Of a DNA stretch of 64,000 nucleotides, positions 16,889 to 25,427 are shown piece after piece. A model generated the notes under the pieces. The model was not told the DNA's origin. It did no database searches and saw only the letters and a list, made by a program, of their open reading frames with translations. Within the stretch, counting starts at the first letter, position 1, and each line of letters begins with the position of its first letter. Origin of the DNA: Bacilli bacterium (GTDB lineage: Bacteria; Bacillota_I; Bacilli_A; RF39; UBA660); the NCBI GenBank assembly GCA_900753325.1, contig CAADYO010000028.1:1-64000 (forward strand), given 5' to 3'. A program made the position numbers and the translations under genes.

Positions 16889-17882
16889 ATTTTTCATTAT
16901 AAATCAATTTATCATATGAAACTTTATTATTTAAAACACCATTATCTATCATAATATCTTGTAAATGATTAAATGATTCTTCACTGAATTTAGTAGTTTT
17001 AGGCCAAGCATCAATCTTTCTATATCTAGCAACTACTTTTTCCAAATCGTTTAATGAAGTATCCGGAAACTGACTAAGTATTGCTTCGGCTACTTCTTTA
17101 TCAGAACTATTATGTACAAAATCTAATCCTTTTTGAATAGCTTTTGTAAAATTATTAATTAATTCACTGTTCTTTTTTATATAGCTTTCTCTAGCTGAAT
17201 AAGATGTATAAGGTACAACTCCGCCAAGTTCTCCAATACTAGCAACAACATATCCATATCCTTGTTGTTCTATTTCTAAAGCATTAGGCTCAAACAAAGT
17301 CACAAAGTCTCCTTGTCCTCCAATAAATGCTCCACCCATAGCTGCAAAGGTAATAGAAGTATCTATTTCTAAATCATTTTTAGGATCAATTCCATTTTGT
17401 TTTAATGCCCATTCAAAAGTCATTTCTGGCATACCACCAGCACGACCTCCAATAACACTTTTACCCTTTAAGTCATCTAAAGTAAAATTATCAAATTTCT
17501 TTCTAGATACTAAAAATGATCCATCTTTTTGTGTAAGTTGAGCAAAAGTTTTTAAGTAATCTTTCTCTTTGGCATTATAAACATAAATTGTTCCTTCACT
17601 TCCACAAAAGCCAATATCAGCATCACCTGATAAAACAGCAGCTGTAACTTTATCAGCACCAGCTGTTAAAATTAAGTTAACATCTATTCCATACTCCTCA
17701 AAGTAGCCTTTTTCTATAGCAACATATTGTGGAGCATAAAAAATTGTATGTGCAACCTCAGCAACAGTTACTTTAGTTGTATTAGTCTTTTTCTCTTTTT
17801 TATTAAAATCTAAGAATAATGAACCTACCATTAAAAATATCAAAATAAAAAATAAACTATAAAATAAAAAATTCTTTTTCAT
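16887..17882 (-). CDS. ABC transporter substrate-binding protein, NMT1/SsuA-like
   Basis: The sequence AEVAHTIFYAPQYVAIEKGYFEEYGIDV followed by GADKVTAAVLSGDADIGFCG is the hallmark of NMT1/SsuA/TauA-type binding proteins. A single N-terminal hydrophobic helix (FLFYSLFFILIFLMVGSLFL) has no lipobox Cys, so it is a membrane-anchored rather than lipid-anchored protein. The ATG at 17882 follows AAAGGAG; the frame continues 45 codons further upstream without support. Same strand and family as the permease/ATPase pair at 8.2-9.7 kb, its probable partners. Ligand unknown (a sulfonate, an aromatic acid or a pyrimidine precursor are possible). Confidence 0.85.
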   Translation of the reverse strand: MKKNFLFYSLFFILIFLMVGSLFLDFNKKEKKTNTTKVTVAEVAHTIFYAPQYVAIEKGYFEEYGIDVNLILTAGADKVTAAVLSGDADIGFCGSEGTIYVYNAKEKDYLKTFAQLTQKDGSFLVSRKKFDNFTLDDLKGKSVIGGRAGGMPEMTFEWALKQNGIDPKNDLEIDTSITFAAMGGAFIGGQGDFVTLFEPNALEIEQQGYGYVVASIGELGGVVPYTSYSARESYIKKNSELINNFTKAIQKGLDFVHNSSDKEVAEAILSQFPDTSLNDLEKVVARYRKIDAWPKTTKFSEESFNHLQDIMIDNGVLNNKVSYDKLIYNEK

Positions 17883-17964
17883 AAATCTCCTTTCTACTAA
17901 TGTATTATATGAATAACATCTATTATATGTTATATTATAATTGTAATAAAGAAAGGAATATAAA

Positions 17965-18443
17965 ATAAAATTAGTTTTAGCAAGTACTTCAAAGTTTAAA
18001 AATGAAATATTAGACAAAGTTGGTCTAAATCATAGTCAAATGAATAGAGACTTTGAGGAACTATCTCCAAATAAAGATAATGTTTATCAATATGTTAAAG
18101 ACTATCATATGGTAAAGCAAAAAGTATTGAAGAGAAAGTAGATAAAGCAATCATCTTAGGAATTGATACCATAGTCTTATCTGATAATAAGATATTAGAA
18201 AAGCCAAATAACAAAGAAGAAACAAAAATAACTCTAGATGAGATAAGCGTTGAAGATATTGAATACTACATTAATAATGAGCCAGGAGTTATGTTTACTT
18301 CAGGATTTATTGTAGAAACTATTGTCCCAAACTTTATTAAAAACATAAATGGAAGTTTTTATAATATTTTAGGTGTTCCAGTAGAAAAAATATATGAGCA
18401 TTTACTAGATTGGAATATTTATTTTAAAGATTTAGAAAAGTAA
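17965..18443 (+). pseudogene. Remnant of a Maf-family nucleotide pyrophosphatase gene
   Basis: Translation from 17965 reads KLVLASTSKFKNEILDKVGL, the N-terminal signature of Maf, after an AAGGA ribosome site, but the start codon is ATA. The frame breaks near 18125 and continues one frame over as KSIEEKVDKAIILGIDTIVLSDNKILEKP (the DT active-site strand). About 35-40 residues that normally follow are missing, and the C-terminal part resumes as VEDIEYYINNEPG and NGSFYNILGVPVEKI, ending at 18443. Lost start, frameshift and internal deletion make this a clear pseudogene. Maf proteins remove modified or non-canonical nucleotides. Confidence 0.85.
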
Positions 18444-18515
18444 AAAAAAATAAATAATTTTTAGTAATAATATCTACTTTGTGTTATAGTATTAATTGAC
18501 AAGAAAGGAGAAAGC

Positions 18516-19061
18516 ATGAAAGTATTAGTAATTTCTGATATACATGGTTTAAAAACAAATTTAGAATTAATAAAAGAAAAGTTTTTTGAATTAAAGTGTG
18601 ATGAATTAATCGTATTAGGAGACTTATATTACAACTATGGTAGAACTAATCAAAAAGATTTTGATCCAACATATGTTAGAAATTTTCTAGATTCGTTTTC
18701 TGATAAGCTAATTTGCATAAAAGGAAATTGTGATGAAGGAATTGATATTCATAATGAACCAATTAATATAATTTCAGGTTATTTTAGCACAAAAATAAAT
18801 TCCACGTTAGTATATTTAACACATGGTCATATTTATAATAAGAATAACTTTCCACATGAGAATTCCATTCTTATTTTTGGACACACACATGTAGCTGAAA
18901 TTACTAAAATAGGAACTAATATTTTTATTAATCCTGGTTCAATATCATTGCCATTAGGTAAAAAACCAGCCAGTTATATGATTATTGATAACGATGAATA
19001 CACAATTGTTGATATAAATGATTGTATAATTGATCAAATAAAAATACCATCAAGCAAATAA
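18516..19061 (+). CDS. YfcE/MJ0936-family metallophosphoesterase
   Basis: This 181-residue calcineurin-like phosphodiesterase has the complete metal-site set: SDIHG (residues 7-11), GDLYYN, GNCDEG, THGH and GHTH. Family members hydrolyse phosphodiesters such as bis-pNPP in vitro; the cellular substrate is unclear. It has no signal peptide and is cytoplasmic. AAAGGAG lies upstream of the ATG. A weak -10 (TATAGT at 18485-18490) suggests its own promoter. It is a single-gene unit between the maf remnant and the adhesin gene. Confidence 0.88.
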   Translation: MKVLVISDIHGLKTNLELIKEKFFELKCDELIVLGDLYYNYGRTNQKDFDPTYVRNFLDSFSDKLICIKGNCDEGIDIHNEPINIISGYFSTKINSTLVYLTHGHIYNKNNFPHENSILIFGHTHVAEITKIGTNIFINPGSISLPLGKKPASYMIIDNDEYTIVDINDCIIDQIKIPSSK

Positions 19062-19064
19062 AGC

Positions 19065-19093
19065 TTGCAAAAAAATTAAAATTATGATATAAT
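19065..19093 (+). promoter_or_regulatory. Promoter of the surface protein and sortase operon
   Basis: TTGCAA at 19065-19070, a 17-base spacer and TATAAT at 19088-19093 with a TGA extension form a near-consensus promoter 30 bases before the start codon. Confidence 0.75.
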
Positions 19094-19123
19094 ATAGCCA
19101 CATTTGAGGGGAAAGGTGAAATT

Positions 19124-20647
19124 ATGAAAAAGATATTGAAAAGTTTAAAATTATTTGCTGTTGTAATTCTAACTGGAATTATAATGGGAACCAACGTTTT
19201 AAATGTAGACGCTGTAGCTCAATCAATTACACTAGGTTCAGGAGTTAAATTACCAGCCTATCTAGCTGGAGTTTCATTTAAAACAAAAGTAACAACATCT
19301 GGTGAATACATATATTGTTTAAATATTCATAAAGCAACAAGTCAAAACGTAACAGCCAACTTAGTTGGCGAAATGGATGCTGGTTTTGCTTATCTTATGG
19401 AACATGGTTATCCAAGTGTAAACATTACTGGTGATGCATCTGTTGACTATTACATAACTCAAGCAGCAGTTTGGTGGTATCTAGATGATACAACAGGTAG
19501 TACAAACTTAGGTAATAGGTTTAAATCAACTGCAAGTGACCCATACGGAATTCGTCCATATATTCAAGATTTAGTTAACAATGCTAAAAAAGCTAAAGCT
19601 GAAGGTTATTATCCAACAACTATTGCTTTATCAATAAAAGATAGCGAAATGAAATTATCAAGCGATTCAAAATATTTTGAATCAGAATATTTTGATGTTA
19701 CATCATCAAATATTAGTACATATAATGTTTCACTTACTGGAGCTCCAACTGGTACTAAAGTTGTAGATGCTAACGGTAATGCTAAAACAACATTTAATAA
19801 AGGAACTGGATTTAAAGTAATTATTCCAGCATCAAAAGTAACTGATACTAAATTAGACTTAACTGTAAAAGTATCTGGAACAGGAACTGTTAATAAAGCT
19901 TATGAATATAAGCCAACAAATAGTAACATGCAAAACTGTACGCCAGCTGCTTTAGTTCCAGAAAAACAAGATGTATCAGCAACTGCTAAATTAACACTTT
20001 CAACAACAAAAGTATCAATTATCAAACTAGATAGAGCAACAGATAAAGCTTTAGTTGGTGCTACATTAGTATTGAAAGATGAACAAGGTAATGAAATTAC
20101 AAGATGGAAATCAGGCGTTAATGCACACACAATCGTTAACTTAAAAAATGGAAAATATACAGTTGAAGAAGTTGAGGCTCCAACTGGATACAAAAAATTA
20201 AAAGAGCCTATTTCATTTACAATTACAGATAGTAATAGAAATATTACTGTAAAAGTATATAATGATGCTAAATCAAATGTTGTAACTATTACTAAAATAG
20301 ATGGTTCAACAGGAGAAATCTTACCAGGAGCAATTCTAGTATTAAAAAATGCTAATGGTGAAGAAGTAGCAAGATTTGAAACTACTACAGATCCAAAAGT
20401 ATTTACTGATTTAGCAGATGGAACTTATACAATTGAAGAGTTACAAGCTCCAACTGGATACAAGAAAAGTGATGATGTTATTACTATAACAATAGATGAT
20501 GATCATACATCACATCAAGTTAACTTCTATAATTATCCAGAAGTACCTGTACCAGATACAGCTTCAAACTCAATTATTATGACTATAATTGGTATATTAT
20601 TAATTGGATCTACTGTTGGATTTGTTTATAAGAATGCCAAGAGATAA
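19124..20647 (+). CDS. Thioester-domain (TQXA) surface adhesin with CnaB repeats and sorting signal
   Basis: The 507-residue protein has a signal peptide, then a thioester domain: Cys65 in YIYCLN and Gln113 in ITQAAVWWY are the pair that forms the Cys-Gln thioester in Gram-positive adhesins such as Cpa and SfbI, which can bind host amines covalently. An Ig-like region (about 185-290) follows, then two CnaB domains (about 300-385 and 390-470), each with a Lys-bearing first strand (IIKLD, ITKID) and YTVEE/YTIEE plus APTGYK, which suggests internal isopeptide bonds. The end is VPVPDTA, a hydrophobic helix and KNAKR: a sorting signal with PDTA in place of LPxTG. The next gene is the sortase. Confidence 0.88.
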   Translation: MKKILKSLKLFAVVILTGIIMGTNVLNVDAVAQSITLGSGVKLPAYLAGVSFKTKVTTSGEYIYCLNIHKATSQNVTANLVGEMDAGFAYLMEHGYPSVNITGDASVDYYITQAAVWWYLDDTTGSTNLGNRFKSTASDPYGIRPYIQDLVNNAKKAKAEGYYPTTIALSIKDSEMKLSSDSKYFESEYFDVTSSNISTYNVSLTGAPTGTKVVDANGNAKTTFNKGTGFKVIIPASKVTDTKLDLTVKVSGTGTVNKAYEYKPTNSNMQNCTPAALVPEKQDVSATAKLTLSTTKVSIIKLDRATDKALVGATLVLKDEQGNEITRWKSGVNAHTIVNLKNGKYTVEEVEAPTGYKKLKEPISFTITDSNRNITVKVYNDAKSNVVTITKIDGSTGEILPGAILVLKNANGEEVARFETTTDPKVFTDLADGTYTIEELQAPTGYKKSDDVITITIDDDHTSHQVNFYNYPEVPVPDTASNSIIMTIIGILLIGSTVGFVYKNAKR

Positions 20648-21278
20648 GAAAAATAAAAAATCAAGAATCTCTCCTAGTGTAACTACTACAATTTGTGCGT
20701 TAGTAATACTAATTGGAGGGTTCTTTCTTTCTTACAATTATATTCAATCTAAAAAAATAATGGCCTATGATTACATGGCAAACGTCTTCTATGCTAGCAA
20801 TGATAATAATATCATAGAAGATGACGGAATAAATAAGGGAGAAGAAACAGTAGAAGAAGAAGTAACCGATCAATATATTGGATACTTAAATATACCTAAA
20901 ATAAATTTAACAAAAGGTTTCTACAGTAAAAATTCATCAGAGAATAATATCGATAAAAACATCTTAGTTGTTCAAGGATCATCATATCCAGACGTCGAAA
21001 AAGGAAACCTAACAATAGCAGGACACTCAGGAAATAGTTGGAAAGCATTTTTTAATGACTTATATAAACTAAATACTGGTGACTATGCCTATGTAACATA
21101 CAAGAATAAAAAATATGCATATAAGATTGTTAATATTTATAAACAAAATAAAGTAGGTACAATAGCTATATATCGTGATTATAACAAAACAACACTAACA
21201 CTAGTAACTTGTACAAACAATTCATCAACAACGCAAACAGTCTATATAGCTGAACTTCAAGAAATAACAGAAGAATAA
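20634..21278 (+). CDS. Sortase, probable dedicated partner of the adjacent adhesin
   Basis: This 214-residue protein has an N-terminal signal anchor (TTTICALVILIGGFFLSY) and a sortase beta-barrel. His131 lies in IAGHSG and Cys193 in TLTLVTCTNN. The essential Arg normally follows the Cys on the last strand, but here the tail is NNSSTTQTVYIAELQEITEE-like with Gln in that place and no Arg at all; the nearest Arg is 181, before the Cys. I start at ATG 20634, which overlaps the adhesin gene by 14 bases; the frame runs ten codons further upstream. No clear ribosome site is seen, so coupling to the adhesin is likely. It probably recognises the VPDTA signal. Confidence 0.88.
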   Translation: MPRDKKNKKSRISPSVTTTICALVILIGGFFLSYNYIQSKKIMAYDYMANVFYASNDNNIIEDDGINKGEETVEEEVTDQYIGYLNIPKINLTKGFYSKNSSENNIDKNILVVQGSSYPDVEKGNLTIAGHSGNSWKAFFNDLYKLNTGDYAYVTYKNKKYAYKIVNIYKQNKVGTIAIYRDYNKTTLTLVTCTNNSSTTQTVYIAELQEITEE

Positions 21279-21305
21279 AAGAATAAAAGGGGAAGGGTGA
21301 GGATT

Positions 21306-22172
21306 ATGTCAAAATTAACATTTATAGATAAACTAAGTGTCTTACTAGATATTACAAAATCATCATATTTATATATTGTCATTCTAATAGCTATTAGTGC
21401 CCTAGGACTAATCTTAGTCGCAACCAATAAAAAGAATGCCAAGAAAAATAAAGCATTTTATATAATAGTTTATCTAATCCTAATAGGAATATTATTATAT
21501 GTTTATAGAGATAGTTTAAGTAATATGTTTGATTATATGATGAATAATCTTTTCATAATCATTTACTTTCCTAACTTAGCTATCTATATAGCTGCTATCC
21601 TCATCACAAATATAATTATATGGATAAGTATATTTAATAATAAAGTACCAAAGATAATTAAAAAGATAAACATAACTGTATATTGTATTATTACCTATAT
21701 CCTAGTACTTATTTTAAATATAATTAATGAAAACAAACTAGATGTCTTTAGTCAGACTTCTGTCTATGGTAATACAAAAGCTCAGGCTTTGATAGAATTA
21801 ACAAGTACAATATTTATTGTTTGGATTTTATTCTTACTTGTATATAAATTTATCAAGCCATATTTCTTCAAAGAGCCAGTTAAAAAGAAAGTTATAATTA
21901 AAAAGGTTGTTAAAAAACCGGATAACTATAAACCAATAGAAGCTCCATATCAAGTAAAAGCCAGCAATAATGTTATAAAAGTTGAGAAAAGACCAGTTGA
22001 AAATACAAGTCAATACTCAGATTTATTAACAATTGATGACTATAAGTTATTACTAAACATTTTAAAAGAACAAAAAGAAAAAGAAAAACTTGAAAAAGAG
22101 CGTCAAGAAAGAGTTGACAAAGAACAAGCTAAATATCGTGAATTACAAGATTTATATAGAAGTGTAAGATAA
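21306..22172 (+). CDS. Membrane protein of unknown function, third gene of the adhesin operon
   Basis: I do not recognise this family. The 288-residue protein has about five hydrophobic helices (including residues around 20-40, 50-65, 82-105, 118-140 and 165-190), then a Lys-rich segment (VKKKVIIKKVVKK) and a charged C-terminal coiled coil (LLNILKEQKEKEKLEKERQERVDKEQAK in pieces) on the presumed cytoplasmic side. The start is uncertain: ATG 21306 follows GGGTGAGG closely, and GTG 21297 is also in frame. It follows the sortase by under 30 bases and ends in the operon terminator, so a role in adhesin display or sensing is possible but unproven. Confidence 0.75.
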   Translation: MSKLTFIDKLSVLLDITKSSYLYIVILIAISALGLILVATNKKNAKKNKAFYIIVYLILIGILLYVYRDSLSNMFDYMMNNLFIIIYFPNLAIYIAAILITNIIIWISIFNNKVPKIIKKINITVYCIITYILVLILNIINENKLDVFSQTSVYGNTKAQALIELTSTIFIVWILFLLVYKFIKPYFFKEPVKKKVIIKKVVKKPDNYKPIEAPYQVKASNNVIKVEKRPVENTSQYSDLLTIDDYKLLLNILKEQKEKEKLEKERQERVDKEQAKYRELQDLYRSVR

Positions 22173-22186
22173 CTTACACTTTTTCT
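22162..22186 (+). terminator. Terminator of the adhesin-sortase operon
   Basis: AGTGTAAG and CTTACACT pair around ATAA, followed by TTTTTC. The stem includes the stop codon of the membrane protein gene. Confidence 0.85.
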
Positions 22187-22247
22187 TTTGCTTGTTTGCC
22201 TAATCTAAAAATATAAGATATAATGTAAATAGGAAGTAGGTAAGATA

Positions 22248-24350
22248 ATGAATTTAGATAATTTAAACGATAAACAAAGAGAAGCTGTACTGTATAATAA
22301 TGGACCACTTCTTATAATAGCCGGAGCAGGGGCTGGTAAAACTAAAACTCTAACTACCAAAATAGCTTATTTGATAGAAGAATCAATAACAACACCATAC
22401 AACATTCTAGCAATCACTTTCACAAATAAAGCTGCAAAAGAAATGAAAGATAGATTAGGTGTTTTAATTGGTGATCTAGCTAAAAAAGTTCAAGTATCAA
22501 CATTTCATAGCTTTGGTCTAAAACTACTAAAAGAAAACTATAATTTATTAGGATATGATCGTAATTTTGTCATTATGGATAGTGATGACTCATTAACTGT
22601 AGTTAAAAAGATAATTAAAGATTTAGGCTATGATCCAAAAATATATAATCCTAAAGCTATTAGAAACAAAATTAGTAGTTGTAAAAATGAAATGATTTCT
22701 GCTAAAGCCTATGAGAGGTTTGCTGTAAGTGACTATGAACAAGTAGTTCATAAAGTATATGAAAAGTATGAGCAAAAGCTAAGACAAAACAATTCTGTAG
22801 ACTTTGATGACTTACTATTATTACCAATTCAATTATTTAGAGAAAATCCTGATACATTAAAAAAATATCAAGACTTATATCAATATATTTTAATAGACGA
22901 GTATCAAGATACTAATCAAGCTCAATATATTTTAACAAAGATGATTAGTGAGAAAAATAGACGCATAACTTGTGTTGGAGATGATTCTCAAAGTATCTAT
23001 AGTTTTAGAGGAGCTAATTACAAAAATATTTTAAACTTTGAAAAAGACTATCCAGATGCTAAAATCATTTTACTAGAACAAAATTATCGTTCCACTAGTA
23101 CTATTTTAGATGCAGCTAACCAGGTTATTAAAAATAATACTCAACGAAAAGATAAAAAGTTATGGACTGATCGTGGTGTAGGTGAAAAGATTAAATATTA
23201 TAGAGCCTATAATGAAAGAGATGAAGCACAGTACGTAATTAGAAAAATAAAAGAATTAATTAATAAAGGTGTAGAGTATAAAGACATTGCTATTCTTTAT
23301 AGAACCAATGCTCAATCACGTGTAGTAGAAGAAGAAATGTTAAAAGAAAATTTACCATATCGTGTAATTGGAAGTTTTTATTTCTACTCCCGTAAAGAAA
23401 TAAAAGACTTAATTGCTTATCTTAGACTTATTCATAATTCTAAAGATAATATCAGTCTCTTAAGAGTTATTAACACTCCAAAAAGAGGAATTGGTTTAAA
23501 GACAATAGAAAACTTAACTACCAAAGCCGATTTAGAGGGAATAAGTATTTATGAAGCTATTAATTCTGGTAAGGAATTAGAATTCAAAAAAACAATAGAA
23601 AAGCTAAAAGAAATCTCTAAAGATTTGACATTAACAGAATTAATTGATAAAGTGTTAGATGCCTCTGGACTAAAAAAAGAATTAGAAAGTGAACAAACTC
23701 TAGAGGCAGAAGTAAGATTAGAAAACCTAGAAGAATTTAAATCAATTACTAAATCATTTGAAGAAAAAGAAGGCCTTATATCTCTAGAAGATTTCCTATT
23801 AGAAATCAGTCTAATTAGTGATGTTGAGGAATATAAAGACGATCCAAATCGTATTAGTTTAATGACAGTTCATTCTGTAAAAGGACTAGAATTTGATCAT
23901 GTTTTTGTAATTGGTATGGAAGAAGGTTTATTTCCTCACATGAATTCTTTAATGGAAAATATTGCCCTAGAAGAAGAAAGAAGACTATGCTATGTTGCAA
24001 TAACAAGAGCCAAAGACGACTTGCATTTAGTAAATGCTAGAAGAAGAACTTTGTTTGGAAAAGAACAAGTTAATCCCGTTAGCCGCTTTATAAGTGAAAT
24101 TAGTCCAGATCTACTAGAGACAAATGTAAAAGAAGAATTGCCAAAACAAGAAGAAAAAATTGATACATCTAACATGTTTAGAGAAGAAGAAGTTGATTAT
24201 AAAGTCGGCGATTATGTTTATCATGAGACATTTGGTACCGGTAAAGTAGTAGAAGTAACTAATACACTTATTAGCGTTGCTTTTAAACATCCGCACGGAA
24301 TTAAAAAACTAATGAAAAATCATAAGAAACTATCCAAAGTTACTAGTTAA
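22248..24350 (+). CDS. pcrA: ATP-dependent DNA helicase PcrA/UvrD
   Basis: This superfamily 1 3'-5' helicase of DNA repair and plasmid replication has the Q-motif LNDKQREAV, Walker A AGAGAGKT (about residue 27), ILIDEYQDTN (motif II), GDDSQSIYSFRGA (motif III), LEQNYRS (IV), and motifs V-VI (MTVHSVKGLEFDHV, YVAITRA). At 700 residues it is slightly shorter than typical PcrA (about 730) but ends with a recognisable C-terminal tudor-like segment (VGDYVYHETFGTGKV). A TATAAT lies about 25 bases upstream. Probably cotranscribed with the next gene 20 bases downstream. Confidence 0.94.
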   Translation: MNLDNLNDKQREAVLYNNGPLLIIAGAGAGKTKTLTTKIAYLIEESITTPYNILAITFTNKAAKEMKDRLGVLIGDLAKKVQVSTFHSFGLKLLKENYNLLGYDRNFVIMDSDDSLTVVKKIIKDLGYDPKIYNPKAIRNKISSCKNEMISAKAYERFAVSDYEQVVHKVYEKYEQKLRQNNSVDFDDLLLLPIQLFRENPDTLKKYQDLYQYILIDEYQDTNQAQYILTKMISEKNRRITCVGDDSQSIYSFRGANYKNILNFEKDYPDAKIILLEQNYRSTSTILDAANQVIKNNTQRKDKKLWTDRGVGEKIKYYRAYNERDEAQYVIRKIKELINKGVEYKDIAILYRTNAQSRVVEEEMLKENLPYRVIGSFYFYSRKEIKDLIAYLRLIHNSKDNISLLRVINTPKRGIGLKTIENLTTKADLEGISIYEAINSGKELEFKKTIEKLKEISKDLTLTELIDKVLDASGLKKELESEQTLEAEVRLENLEEFKSITKSFEEKEGLISLEDFLLEISLISDVEEYKDDPNRISLMTVHSVKGLEFDHVFVIGMEEGLFPHMNSLMENIALEEERRLCYVAITRAKDDLHLVNARRRTLFGKEQVNPVSRFISEISPDLLETNVKEELPKQEEKIDTSNMFREEEVDYKVGDYVYHETFGTGKVVEVTNTLISVAFKHPHGIKKLMKNHKKLSKVTS

Positions 24351-24370
24351 AAAATAAAAGGAGGAAAATT

Positions 24371-25285
24371 ATGAAAGATAAAACTTTACTTATTTTAGCA
24401 GCCGGTATGGGGAGTAGATTTGGAGGGTTAAAACAAATTACACCTCTAGGGCCAAACGGGGAATTCATTATTGACTATTCTGTATATGATGCTATTAAAG
24501 CCGGATTTACTAAAATAGTTTTCTTAATAAAAGAAGAAAACTATGATATTTTTAAAGAAACAATTGGAAAAAGAGTAGAACCATATATTAATGTTGAATA
24601 CTGTTTCCAAAAAAATGATAATATACCAGCCGGTTACTCAGTACCAGAAACAAGAGTAAAACCACTAGGAACAGCTCATGCTATTCTTTGCTGCAAGGAT
24701 AAAATACATGAACCTTTTGCCATTATCAATGCAGATGATTTTTATGGAAGAGATGCTTATTTAAAAGCTGCTAGTTTCCTAGATACTACGGATGATAAAA
24801 TACCACACCCATATGGACTAGTAAGTTATCTAGTTAAAAATACCATTACCGAAAACGGTTCTGTAAAAAGAGGTGTATGTCAAGTAGAAAATGGTATGCT
24901 TACCAAAATAACTGAAAGTGTCATAGAAAAAGTCGATGGCGAATTAATAGCCAGACCATTAAATGGAGCTAAAGAGTTTGTTGTTGATAAGGATGAACCA
25001 GTTTCTATGAATTTAATGTTGTTCACACCTAGCATTTTCCCATATATAGAAAAAAAATTCCCAGAATTTTTTGAAAATAATCAGGATGACCTAGAAAAAT
25101 GTGAATATCTAATTCCAGATGTATTATTTAGCAGTATAGAAGAAAAATATGCGACAGTAAGGGTCTTAGAAACTACTGCAGCCTGGTATGGCGTAACTTA
25201 TAAAGAAGATGCTGAAAATGTAAAAGAAGCCTTAAAAAGACTAGTTGATGAAAATGAATATCCTTCAAATTTATGGGAAAAATAA
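24371..25285 (+). CDS. Sugar-nucleotide-type nucleotidyltransferase
   Basis: The N-terminus ILAAGMGSRFGGLKQITPLGPNGEFIIDY is the NTP-binding loop of the nucleotidyl transferase family, and INADDFYGRDAY supplies the metal-binding Asp pair. The enzyme should activate a phosphorylated sugar or related acid with an NTP. Length is 304 residues. It does not look like a clear RmlA, GalU or GlmU, and I cannot name the sugar. AAGGAGG precedes the start. It could feed the surface polysaccharide locus at 46-62 kb, which lacks other sugar-nucleotide genes. Confidence 0.82.
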   Translation: MKDKTLLILAAGMGSRFGGLKQITPLGPNGEFIIDYSVYDAIKAGFTKIVFLIKEENYDIFKETIGKRVEPYINVEYCFQKNDNIPAGYSVPETRVKPLGTAHAILCCKDKIHEPFAIINADDFYGRDAYLKAASFLDTTDDKIPHPYGLVSYLVKNTITENGSVKRGVCQVENGMLTKITESVIEKVDGELIARPLNGAKEFVVDKDEPVSMNLMLFTPSIFPYIEKKFPEFFENNQDDLEKCEYLIPDVLFSSIEEKYATVRVLETTAAWYGVTYKEDAENVKEALKRLVDENEYPSNLWEK

Positions 25286-25293
25286 GATTAAAG

Positions 25294-25317
25294 CAAGCCA
25301 AAATTAGGCTTGTTTTT
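25294..25317 (+). terminator. Terminator after the nucleotidyltransferase gene
   Basis: CAAGCC and GGCTTG pair across a seven-base loop, followed by TTTTTA. An extended -10 (TGATATAAT at 25339-25347) for ligA follows. Confidence 0.75.
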
Positions 25318-25427
25318 ATATAAAAAAATAATAAGATATGATATAATATATATAGAAAAAATATTACTAGATCTAGTTATTTAACTTCACTAGAGCAAAA
25401 TCAAACAGCAGAAAAAGGAGATTATTT

